A DNA stretch of 64,000 bases from Cellulophaga sp. L1A9. GTDB lineage: Bacteria; Bacteroidota; Bacteroidia; Flavobacteriales; Flavobacteriaceae. A program made the translations under genes and the position numbers. Below, in pieces: positions 52,703 through 61,564 of this stretch (positions are counted from its first letter, which is position 1; every line of letters begins with the position of its first letter). The notes below the pieces were generated by a model. That model was not told the DNA's origin. It saw only the letters and a program-made list of their open reading frames with translations, and did no database searches. The stretch covers positions 4,712,001 to 4,776,000 of the forward strand of contig NZ_CP047027.1 in assembly GCF_009797025.1 (NCBI RefSeq), written 5' to 3'.

Positions 52703-53037
52703 AAAAAGGAAATACTATTTTAGTTGGTCTTAGACATACTTTTTTTAGTTATATAAAAGGAAGTAAAGAGAAAAAACATCGAAGAAACGAACAAAATTAT
52801 GACGATTCTACAGATCATTTTGTTATCGTAGTAGGTCGTGGTTATGAAAATGGTAAAAGATATTTTCTTTTTTATGAAGTAGGAACCATACAGTCAGATA
52901 AAGGGCAACACGATAATAATAGACTTTATGTGAATGTAAATGAAAATACTATAACAGGAATAGGACAGCATAATTTGACAACAACATATACATTAACCCA
53001 GGTAAGAGGAAATAAAATAAATGGAGATTTTACATAA
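52703..53037 (+). pseudogene. Papain-like peptidase C-terminal part after RAYT copy H
   Basis: EKGNTILVGLRHTFFSYIKG, then STDHFVIVVGRGYENG ... YTLTQVRGNK matches the His-bearing end of the peptidase domain at 21667 (GNPVLVGVNHSLSYG, TTDHFVVIVGRG). The Cys half is absent. It lies in the same phase as the RAYT gene, beyond that gene's stop. It overlaps the following lipoprotein start by 17 bp, as expected for its partner. Confidence 0.75.
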
Positions 53038-54036
53038 AATAAAAATAGTACTATTGTCATTTTCATTAATGCTTGTAGTATCTTGTAGGAATACGACTCA
53101 AATTAAAGTAACCTCAAATAACGATAAAGTATTACAGAGTTTACCCGATGAGATAGCAAATAAAACTTGGATATTTATTCATGACACCCCTGAAGATGAA
53201 AAGTATAATACTTACAAGAATATTATAACTTATGAGGCTGATGGAGCTGTAAAAACGAAAAAGAATGTCTTTTTTACAGTTCTTGATATTTATGAGACCT
53301 ATTTTTTTGAAATAGAGTTTGATACTGTTATAGTAGAAAAGGATGTATATATAATACAATTTAATCATCCCGAAATAGATTATGCAAAATTTAAATGGAT
53401 AGATAAAAAGAAAGGAATAGGGGAATGGAAAATTCGTTATTTGAGGTATCGTGACGGATTTGAGTCAATTCAAACATTTAGATGCGTTGATGAAAATTTT
53501 GTTACTCCAGAGAATTTTCCTGAGCCAGCACCAGAAAAAATAGTTTTAGAAAAAAAAATGAGATAGATTTAAATATCTATTCTGAATTAATAGATGACTT
53601 ACCAATAGAAGGAAAATTTCGTTGTACTTATAAAAACGAACGAGGAAATAATGTTTATGGAGCATATTTAAGTATATCAAATAAAGATTTTGAAGATAAA
53701 AACACCATAACTAAAATAGTCGAAAAATATAAAAATTATTTTGCTATACGGCTTGATGAAGCTTCAAATCTTCAATGTGATGCCAGAAAAATAAGAGGGT
53801 CTTCTGATAAATATGCTTTATTTTATAAAGAATATGTGTCAGAGTATTCACCTCCAAAAGAATCTCTAAACTATTCAAAAACACTTCCAATCGCTGAAAT
53901 AGAAATTTTAGACAATAATACTATTAAGAAGAAATGGTTGGGTATATATAATAGAAGAACAAAAAAAACAGAGGAAATTCCTGGGTTTTTTAATTGGTAT
54001 GATAAAGAGTGTGATAAAATGAAAAGGATAGAGTAA
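53021..54036 (+). pseudogene. Immunity lipoprotein with an A9 frameshift
   Basis: A lipoprotein signal (SLMLVVSCRNT) and about 170 residues run to TAG 53564. In the frame one base earlier, sequence stays open from the A9 tract at 53550-53558 to 54036 (KNEIDLNIYSELIDDLPIEG ... KKKWLGIYNRRTKK ... CDKMKRIE), including the WLGxYN...C tail shared with 10563 and 56233. Ten A residues would restore a ~338-residue protein. Polymerase slippage on A9 could also make some full-length product, so the gene may not be fully dead. Confidence 0.75.
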
Positions 54037-54037
54037 T

Positions 54038-54081
54038 CCCCGCTCCCGCTAGTTTGCAACTAGTGGCGGTAAAGAGTAAGC
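54038..54081 (+). repeat. REP hairpin (CTAGTT-TGC-AACTAG)
   Basis: CCCCGCTCCCG, stem CTAGTT with TGC loop and AACTAG, TGGCGG and AGAGTAAGCG. Effector coding sequence begins inside it in the same phase (AGT AAG) as at 17028. Confidence 0.8.
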
Positions 54082-56236
54082 GAAAAAAATATATAATAAA
54101 AACCAAATTAACCAAGCAGATTTGTGAAGCTTACTTAATATTGCCTGAAAATGAAAATGACATCGATGAAGAGCTATGTCATGAAGCAATTATAGACTTA
54201 CGTAAATATAAAAATCCAGATATAAAAGATTACATACAAGTAGAATGTATTCACTTAGTAGGTGAAAAACCATCTACACAAAAGGGATGGGTTAAGAAAC
54301 CTACAGATTTAGCAAAAAATGCTTTTAGCGCCTATAACTGGGATAAATTTGGTTTTAAAACTTTTGATGCGGGTAATGAATACATCTATGACATTCAGGG
54401 TCTGCATTATAGCGTTAGAACAGACAGTGTGTTTACCAAAACCCTTTGGGATAAACTAGACGTAAAAAAGAATAAAAACGAAGGTCTAATTGATATAGGT
54501 GAACTAAAATTAGCATATGCTACATTAGAGACGCAAGAGGCTATTGCAAAAATGGTATGCAAACACACTATAGAATGGGCATATACACCAAAAACAAATA
54601 AGTGATGAGGTTAGTAAAATTTACGATTATTATATTAGTTTAGAAGACCCAAGTGTTGAAGGTGAATTAAACGATTTGAAGAAACAAAAATTACAGGGTT
54701 TAGAAGAGCAGGTAGAAAAAATGATGTTTTGGGAAGAATTAAAAACAAAAGTATACACCCCACCAGAACCAGAACCCGAAATTAAAGAGAGACCTGAGCA
54801 AGTAGCTTTAGAATTGAAAGCCTTAGGTATAATAGATTATCCATACAAACTTACTACTGCCAATGATCCGATCTTGAATGTAGCTCCTGTTGACCCTGTT
54901 GAAAATGACATTCATGCACCAACACCTGATCCAGTTGAAACTGTAGAACCAATAGAAACACCAGTAGAAGAGCAAGTAAAAGCACCTGAACGATTAATGC
55001 CAGATACGAATCATGTGTATCATTTCCACCCTATTGCTTTTGTTAAGCATATGAAACTTATTTATGGAGAAGGGGGGAACTGAATGTACTTGTGAAGCTA
55101 GGGTAAGAGCGTTTTTACGATTACTAAAATGGACAGAAGGAACAGAAAATGAAGGTGATGATGCGTATAGAACTTTGTTTAGTTTTAAAAAGTTTGACGA
55201 CTATAGTAAATACCCAATGGATATTGTTAAAGCTAGCGGATATAGCTCCTCTGCTGCGGGGGCGTATCAAATAAATATTGCTTGCTATAAAACTTTACAA
55301 GGATATTACAAGAATAAGTTAAATCAGTGGAAGCAGGATACCAATAATGACTATATTACCAAATATAAAATAAATGGATTTACACCGCTTGAACAAGATA
55401 AATTAACATTGTTAATTTTAATCCATAAAAGAAAGGGGTTAATACATGACATTATAAATAAAGAATTCTCTAAAGGATTACGTATACATGCTAGTTATGA
55501 ATGGGCTAGTATGCCACCTAAGCGATATGATCAACCTGCAAAATCATTCGAAGAAGTAGCCAATAGGTATAAGAAATATTTTGAAGAAGAATTAGAAGGT
55601 AATACCAATCTTTACCTTGAAGAAGGCTTCTTAAAAGAATTCGGAATAAAATGTAATTGCAAGAGTTCTTCTAGTGCAGATGAATGTACATGTGGTAAAA
55701 AACATATTGATCTTACTGATAAAATGATTTTTTACGACCAAGGATCAGGAAATCAAAAATGTAATCTGACCTGTAAAGCTATAATGAGGCAAATGGGTGT
55801 TGAAGCGGAAGGAGCTACAGAGGTAAATAGACATTCTTTTTATCAATTAGCACTTGAGGATTCTATTCATAGTAAGTTAGTATTTGCCCCTGAAAAAATA
55901 AAAACAGGAATGGCGTATTTGGATAGTTCTTTGGATAAAAACGAACCTGTTTTGGTTGGGCTTGATCACACATTAGATGGAGGAATAAACAATGAAGGTG
56001 ATATACAAACAACAGACCACTATGTAATAATTATAGGACGGAAATGCATTAATGGTAAAGTATATTATCCGTATTGGGATGTTGGAACAATGCATGGATC
56101 TAAAGATGCGTATAGATTTGAATTACAATCAGACGGAACACTTATCAATGAAAATGGATATGGTGGAAGAAATAAACCTGATGGAAGAAAATATACTGTA
56201 ACACAAATAAGAAGAAACTCTAAAGTGAAATTATGA
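54054..56236 (+). pseudogene. Large peptidoglycan effector (SH3-like, muramidase, papain-like) with two frameshifts
   Basis: Three frames join: 54054-54605 (SH3-like GWVKKPTDLA, then the common effector module DKFGFKTFD ... LAYATLETQEAIAKMVCKH); 54606-55083 (DEVSKIYDYYISLEDPSVEG, a Pro/Glu/Val-rich spacer, FHPIAFVKHMKLIYG); and 55064-56236. The last holds a GH104/lambda-lysozyme-like muramidase (Glu in LLKWTEGTE, SSAAGAYQI), the linker FLKEFGIKCNCK and a papain-like domain (NQKCNLTC, TTDHYVIIIGR). One extra base near 54598 and one in a G6 tract at 55073-55078 explain the shifts; both may be sequence errors. The 5' end is a REP. Confidence 0.75.
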
Positions 56237-57222
56237 TTACAAGAAAAAGAATATCTATAATATTAACTATAATATTTATAGTTTTTTTGACATCATGTAA
56301 GAAGACTGATTCTAGTAAAAAAGCAAGTCTAAAAACAGAGCCAGAAAAAGAAATCGATTTTCGATATAGTGATCTTATTGGGAAAAAGTTTCTACTATTG
56401 GAAAAAAAAGATGGAGAACTATTTTATCATGACTACAGAGATAGGCAGATTAATGGTTATTTTAAATTTGAAACACAGGGCCAATTAGAGTATCAAGAAT
56501 TTAGTGCAATGGAATCGGACAATGTATTTATTGTTACTAAAGAAAAAAAAGATAATTTTCTGTTGTTAAAAACTTCTTTTTATAATAATGAAAAGGATAG
56601 AAAAGAATTTAAAAACTCTAGGGAATTAAATTTTTATTTAAAATATGATAAAGAAAAGAATCTATTATATTTTTTTGAAAACGATTTACAAAAGGAACCT
56701 AATATATATATTGATGAAAAATATCTGAATTCGGTTAAAATCTTCAAAGACCCCAAAAAATATTTTAATGAGGGAACAGAAGAAGAATTATTATTAGGTA
56801 AAAAAGTATTTAATAATGAGAAGTTTTTAAATGGGAAAAAACACTCTCCTCTCTTTGAATGGAAACCATCTTGTGATAAAGAATCTAATACTTCATTTTA
56901 TGTTGTTTCAGACTCTTCTGTTATTATTTTTCCCAACAAAAAAATGGACTTAGTAATTGAAGCTATACCAGAAACAAATAACAATCTAATAACTCTACAT
57001 TTAAAGAGAACAAAAAATACAGATATGCATGTGCCGAGTTATTGGAAAGGATACTCTACGGATAGTATAGTTGGTAAAATGGGATTGTTAGGCAATGGCA
57101 AAGCTGAATTTCTATGGTTAGGGCTTTATAATGAAAAAACAAAAGAAAGAGATTTTCATGATATTCAGTTTATTATTGAGACTGGTGTAAATCCAATGGT
57201 TTTAGAGAATTGTGGTAAATAA
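56233..57222 (+). CDS. Lipoprotein, probable immunity to the muramidase/peptidase effector
   Basis: A 4-bp ATGA overlap couples it to the effector. Lipoprotein signal IIFIVFLTSCKK (Cys22). The C-terminal third (LFEWKPSCDKESNT ... AEFLWLGLYNEKTKERDF ... VNPMVLENCGK) shares the WLGxYN...C layout with the lipoproteins at 10563 and 53021, defining an immunity family tied to papain-like or CHAP effectors. The middle part is diverged, as expected for toxin specificity. Confidence 0.7.
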   Translation: MITRKRISIILTIIFIVFLTSCKKTDSSKKASLKTEPEKEIDFRYSDLIGKKFLLLEKKDGELFYHDYRDRQINGYFKFETQGQLEYQEFSAMESDNVFIVTKEKKDNFLLLKTSFYNNEKDRKEFKNSRELNFYLKYDKEKNLLYFFENDLQKEPNIYIDEKYLNSVKIFKDPKKYFNEGTEEELLLGKKVFNNEKFLNGKKHSPLFEWKPSCDKESNTSFYVVSDSSVIIFPNKKMDLVIEAIPETNNNLITLHLKRTKNTDMHVPSYWKGYSTDSIVGKMGLLGNGKAEFLWLGLYNEKTKERDFHDIQFIIETGVNPMVLENCGK

Positions 57223-57250
57223 GTCAAAATTCCGCTCTCCGAATTTTGCC

Positions 57251-57376
57251 CACCTCCCAATCACGCAAGCGTCCCGCTTGTGCCGTTATTGCTTTGATAA
57301 TAATATTTTTCATCACTCATTTCTTTCACTCTTTTGTATCTTACTCTCTCGGTTACGAGCGTGAAATTCGCACTGC
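57251..57376 (+). repeat. ~115-bp two-REP element, copy 5 of 5
   Basis: Hairpin CAAGCG-TCC-CGCTTG, GTGCCGTTATTGCTTTGATA, the conserved middle block and CGGTTACGAGCGTGAAATTC. It joins an effector tail at GATGAACG, exactly as copy 4. Confidence 0.8.
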
Positions 57377-57505
57377 GATGAACGTAAGCTAGCTGCCTTG
57401 GTACAATTACAAGAGAATAACAATTCTAAGGGTATTACGAATCAAAATGTTACTTTTAAGACAGGGACAATGGCAGAATTAAAGGAACCAAAAACATGGA
57501 AGTAG
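57377..57505 (+). pseudogene. Effector C-terminal tail (…KTWK), second copy
   Basis: DERKLAALVQLQENNNSKGI, then TNQNVTFKTGTMAELKEP and KTWK, stop, overlaps the next ATG by 10 bp. It is the same tail as at 31838; a shorter third remnant (ELKEPKTWK) precedes the gene at 59028. The effector body is missing. Confidence 0.65.
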
Positions 57506-58257
57506 AAGATTATAAAAGAAAAATCACCCATACAGATTATGGCAAAGGAGAAACTGGTCTACAGCAATATGCACATTTGGTGGACAAAGTAATCACCAAG
57601 AAACCCAGACCTTTTACATTAGATGATCTTGCCGGTAAAAAAGTACTCTTACAAGCTAACTTAGATTATTTAATATTTAATTTTCCTGCAAAAGTGGCAC
57701 CTCACATGGGGGGGGGGGTGGCCTTAATTGTAATTTTAATATTCTTAGTTCATTCTAGTGAAGAATGGACGTTTATTTATTTCCTATTCTTTTCCATCTC
57801 TTGTATTGCCTTTGTTTTCTTTGCCGTATACTTATTTACCATGCCAAAAAAAGAACAAATACTTAACCGCAAAGATGGTCTAATTACATTTACGGGTTTT
57901 TATTGGCAGCCTAACGTTACTATGGCGTTTACAAATGCGATATTCTCCTACAGTACGGGCGGTGAAGATGCAACAGGGTCATTTATGCTGCAGGTAATCA
58001 GACCGACAAAGGGCTATACATTTGAACTTTTTGGAGCGGGAGGAGGAGATTGTTATGATGATATATCCTTTATAACCTGGTATATGGACAAAAACCGCCC
58101 TTTACCTCCTGGAGATGCCTTTGATGAATATAGGTTACAAGATTTTGAACGTAGAAAAGCAGAGGGTTTTCCTAAGCCGCTATATCCTAGCAACATAAAA
58201 ACACCAGAAGCTACAAAAGAACAACAAGAAGAACGCGAGAAAATTGGAGGTTGGTAA
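57496..58257 (+). CDS. KIGGW-family membrane protein with G11 tract
   Basis: A 253-residue protein (MEVEDYKRKITHTDYGKGET ...) whose start overlaps the effector tail, so it is the likely partner. Helices lie at ~72-88 and ~93-117. A run of 11 G (57708-57718) encodes HMGGGV at the start of helix 1; slippage there would turn the gene off, suggesting phase variation. The signature WYMDKNRPLPPGDAFDEYRL ... REKIGGW is intact. The stop is immediately followed by the next ATG. Confidence 0.7.
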   Translation: MEVEDYKRKITHTDYGKGETGLQQYAHLVDKVITKKPRPFTLDDLAGKKVLLQANLDYLIFNFPAKVAPHMGGGVALIVILIFLVHSSEEWTFIYFLFFSISCIAFVFFAVYLFTMPKKEQILNRKDGLITFTGFYWQPNVTMAFTNAIFSYSTGGEDATGSFMLQVIRPTKGYTFELFGAGGGDCYDDISFITWYMDKNRPLPPGDAFDEYRLQDFERRKAEGFPKPLYPSNIKTPEATKEQQEEREKIGGW

Positions 58258-58965
58258 ATGGGAAAACATCAAGAACACAGAATTTTAAAAAACCCAAGAA
58301 GTATTCAAAAAAAGAATGTAAAACCTAGTAAAGGAGCACTAATAATAACTTCAACTGATGAATTTTTTATTGAATCTAGAAAAGAAGCTTTAATAGTTAG
58401 TATTATTCTAGGTACTGTTTTCTTTCTATCAGGGTTATGGATTTTAAGTCATTTTAATCATGTTGATATTGTTGTACTTTTTTTAGGGTTATATCCTATT
58501 ATAGGATTACTTATGCTAATTAAAGGTGTTTTCACACCAAAAAGATATTCAAATTTAAGTTTTGATCGGCTTAATGGTATTATCTCTTATCCTGCCACAT
58601 TCTTCGGAAAACCATTAGAAGGCCCTTTTAATGAATTAAAAGTAGTATTTGCAGTGAGTGGCGATATTGATGGATATTCACCACAAGAGTATTTAAAAGT
58701 AGTTAATACTTTTAGACCTAAAAAGTTAGATCTATTAAAGACCATTTCCTATGAAAACCCTCAAGAAGAATGGAGTTTATATGTTTGGTACATGGATAAA
58801 AACCGCCCTTTACCTCCAGGCGATGCATTTGATGAATATAGGTTACAAGATTTTGAGCGTAGAAAAGCAGAAGGTTTCCCACGTCCACTCTACCCTAGCA
58901 ATATACCTACTCCAGAAGCTACAAAAGAACAACAAGAAGAACGCGAGAAAATTGGAGGTTGGTAA
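58258..58965 (+). CDS. KIGGW-family membrane protein, near copy of 49669
   Basis: A 235-residue protein identical to 49669 through the two helices and FDRLNGIISYPATFF, but with a different end (GDAFDEYRLQDFERRK ... KEQQEEREKIGGW) that matches the neighbouring 57496 type. This is clear evidence for recombination between array members. It starts directly after the previous stop, so it is co-translated. Confidence 0.7.
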   Translation: MGKHQEHRILKNPRSIQKKNVKPSKGALIITSTDEFFIESRKEALIVSIILGTVFFLSGLWILSHFNHVDIVVLFLGLYPIIGLLMLIKGVFTPKRYSNLSFDRLNGIISYPATFFGKPLEGPFNELKVVFAVSGDIDGYSPQEYLKVVNTFRPKKLDLLKTISYENPQEEWSLYVWYMDKNRPLPPGDAFDEYRLQDFERRKAEGFPRPLYPSNIPTPEATKEQQEEREKIGGW

Positions 58966-59027
58966 TAGAAAAGAAATTATTACACTTAATTTGGTTTGAT
59001 AGGAAGAGAATTAAAGGAACCAAAAAC

Positions 59028-59789
59028 ATGGAAGTAGAAGATTATAAGCGAAAAATAACCCATACAGATTATGGCAAAGGAGAATCTGGTTTACAGCAAT
59101 ATGCCCATGGGGTGGACAAAGTGATTACTGAGAAGGATTTTTTCAAAATAAGCAAAGAACTACTAGAAAATGAAAAGAAAACCGATGCAAATGATAAATA
59201 TTTAACAATTCCTACCTTTTCAAATAGCTTACCTTACATTGCGGGGGGGGTAGCTTTAGTTACTATATTTATATTTTTAATACATAATGACGAAGAATGG
59301 ACATTTATTTATTTCCTCTTCTTTTCCATCTCCTGCATTGCTTTCGTTTTTTTTACTATCTATTTTTTTACGATGCCCAAAAAAGAAAAAATCCTTAACC
59401 GCGAAGATGGTCTAATCACTTTTACGGGCTTACTTTGGCAAAAAAACATTACTATGCCGTTTAAGAATGCAATATTTTGCTACAGTACAGGTGGCGAGGA
59501 TGCTACAGGAGCATTTATGCTACAGATAATCAGGCCTACGAAAGGGTATACTTTTGAAGATTTTATGATAGGAGCTCAATCTTGTTATGAAGATATTTCG
59601 CTGATAACCTGGTACATGGATAAAAATCGCCCATTACCCCCAGGAGATGCCTTTGATGAATATAGGTTACAAGATTTTGAACGAAGAAAAGCAGAAGGTT
59701 TCCCACGTCCAGGCTACCCTAGCAATATTCCTACTCCAGAAGCTACACCCGAACAACAAGCAGAACGTGCTAAAATTGGTGGTTGGTAG
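59028..59789 (+). CDS. KIGGW-family membrane protein with G8 tract
   Basis: ATG 59028 is chosen because MEVEDYKRKITHTDYGKGES aligns with 57496; the frame open from a TTG at 58959 reads through an effector-tail remnant. Helices ~74-90 and ~95-117. A G8 run at 59243-59250 encodes the same Gly-Gly before helix 1. It is the intact relative of the broken gene at 31957, sharing CYSTGGEDATG and DFMIGAQSCYED. Confidence 0.7.
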   Translation: MEVEDYKRKITHTDYGKGESGLQQYAHGVDKVITEKDFFKISKELLENEKKTDANDKYLTIPTFSNSLPYIAGGVALVTIFIFLIHNDEEWTFIYFLFFSISCIAFVFFTIYFFTMPKKEKILNREDGLITFTGLLWQKNITMPFKNAIFCYSTGGEDATGAFMLQIIRPTKGYTFEDFMIGAQSCYEDISLITWYMDKNRPLPPGDAFDEYRLQDFERRKAEGFPRPGYPSNIPTPEATPEQQAERAKIGGW

Positions 59790-60047
59790 TCTACTTTTAG
59801 GTCATATGGTATAAGAAGCAAAACCGCTTAAAACAAATAAAGCATATTTTCAATGCCAACAATTCCCCCTTTGAAGGGCGTGCCCGGAGGGCGGGGGATG
59901 TAAAAATCCGAAATACCATTCATAAACTTTAATATCTAATTCTAAGCAACAGCCGTAAAACACCCCAGCCTATCGGCTGTCCCCTCAAGGCGACATGTGG
60001 TAACGAAAAGCAGAAGTGAAAAAAATAACGTAATTTAATACGCTTAA
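59757..60047. repeat. Duplicated intergenic block, copy 2
   Basis: Repeats 50344-50634 with scattered substitutions, including the G/C-rich palindrome and CCCCTCAAGG. No gene is visible in 59790-60047. The duplication extends through the effector tail into the next gene's first codons. Confidence 0.8.
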
Positions 60048-60269
60048 ATTCATACAAAAACAGAACTTATATATGCTGCTAAACTTACTATTGATTCTAA
60101 CAAAAAGCTATTCTTTCCATATGCAAGAGGCGGAAACAACAATCGGTACATGGGCATAAAAATTACGCCAAAATCCCAAGGACTTACCTTTATTAATACT
60201 AGTGAAAGTAAAAAAGTAAAAAATCTTCCCTTAAGCGAACTACGTAAATATAAAACATGGCAAAACTAA
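60048..60269 (+). pseudogene. Effector C-terminal tail (…KTWQN), copy 2
   Basis: TKTELIYAAKLTIDSNKKLF, FPYARGGNNNRYMGIKITPK ... LSELRKYKTWQN, stop; almost the same as 50635-50856 and again overlapping the next immunity gene by 13 bp. Confidence 0.65.
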
Positions 60270-61111
60270 ACTCAAGTTTAAAAAGAGAAATTACGCATTC
60301 TTCTTACCCAAAAAAACGTAAAAAGAACGAATTTTGGGCAGGTTATTTAGCTTTAAGCATCCAAGAATATCCACTACCTTCAAATGACATAAATAAAAAT
60401 TTTATAGCTACTGATGAGTTCATTCGTCGAAAAAATTCAAAATTAGCGGGACCGTTAATTTTTGGAATATCCTCTTTAATCTTTGTAATACGTTCTGTAC
60501 TGATTTTTTTTTCTGATTTTGAATGGACTATTTATGAAAGTATAACATTTATTTTAAGTTTAAGCGTAATGATTTTATCAGCAGCTTATTATCTGACTGT
60601 TCCTGAAAAACAAATTATTTTAGATCGCAAAAATGGGTTAGTATCTTTCCCTGCATTCAGTTACGGGAAACCATACACTATGAAGATAATAAATATTAGA
60701 GTAGGATATGGTGGAGGAGCTAGTGGCTCTCCAAATCGAGATAAATTTATTATAATCAAACCTAACAAATTAGAAAATGGATATACACCTTCTTTAGGTG
60801 GAAATTACAATCAAGAACTTTCATTTATATTGTGGTATACAGATAAAAACAGACCCTTACCGCTAGGCGATGCATTTGATGATTACCGTAAAAAAGAGTA
60901 TAAACGCAGAAAAGAAGAAGGATTTCCCCCTCCGCTATTCCGGACCTATGTTCCTACAGATGAATTTAAAGACAAATGGCAAATAGAACGTGAAAAACAT
61001 TGGAAAGATATTATTTCAACGAACCAAAATGGAGATGTTACACATCAATTATGGCAATCAGCCGAAAACATTGCCTTGCATGGGGAATGGAAAGAAGTTG
61101 TGCCCCAGTAA
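60257..61111 (+). CDS. Membrane immunity candidate, paralogue of 50844
   Basis: A 284-residue protein with helices ~65-85 and ~92-115, DRKNGLVSFPAFSYGKP, WYTDKNRPLPLGDAFDDYRK and the same end (EKHWKDIISTNQNGDV ... HGEWKEVVPQ). The first 12 and last ~80 residues are nearly identical to 50844 while the middle differs strongly. This conserved-edge, variable-centre pattern fits a specificity region facing different toxins. It is the last gene of the island. Confidence 0.7.
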   Translation: MAKLNSSLKREITHSSYPKKRKKNEFWAGYLALSIQEYPLPSNDINKNFIATDEFIRRKNSKLAGPLIFGISSLIFVIRSVLIFFSDFEWTIYESITFILSLSVMILSAAYYLTVPEKQIILDRKNGLVSFPAFSYGKPYTMKIINIRVGYGGGASGSPNRDKFIIIKPNKLENGYTPSLGGNYNQELSFILWYTDKNRPLPLGDAFDDYRKKEYKRRKEEGFPPPLFRTYVPTDEFKDKWQIEREKHWKDIISTNQNGDVTHQLWQSAENIALHGEWKEVVPQ

Positions 61112-61272
61112 ATTTAAAGCGCTAGAGTAACTCCTTACACTTTACATTTTATTCCACAAATGAATTGCAAATTTGAACGTCCAATCCAAATTAAATAGAC
61201 TTAAACCTAAAGAGTAAAAAAACAATAGAATTTACACTATATTTAGCCTAACAATAAATAAATCAACCATAA

Positions 61273-61557
61273 ATGAAAATAGTTAAACGTAAAATCATGA
61301 CACCATTACTATTGTCACTAATAGTACTAGGCACCTATTCTTGCGGTGAATCAAAACCTAAAGGATGGTCTGATAAAGAAAAAACTGAATTTGTTTCTAG
61401 TTGTGCTAAGGCCAATAATGGGGTCGTTTCTGATGAAAAAGCTAAAGAACTTTGTACGTGTATGCTACATAAAATGGTAGAACAATATCCTACAATGGTA
61501 GCATCTCAAAGCATGAGTGTTGATGAAATTAAAGCAATGGCACTTTCGTGTAACTAA
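61273..61557 (+). CDS. Small Cys-containing lipoprotein
   Basis: A 94-residue protein with lipoprotein signal (LLSLIVLGTYSCGE, Cys24). The mature part has VSSCAKANNG, LCTCMLHKM and a final LSCN, a Cys pattern seen in small Bacteroidota periplasmic proteins of unknown role. It marks the return to ordinary chromosomal sequence. Its function is unknown. Confidence 0.65.
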   Translation: MKIVKRKIMTPLLLSLIVLGTYSCGESKPKGWSDKEKTEFVSSCAKANNGVVSDEKAKELCTCMLHKMVEQYPTMVASQSMSVDEIKAMALSCN

Positions 61558-61564
61558 CCCTCCA

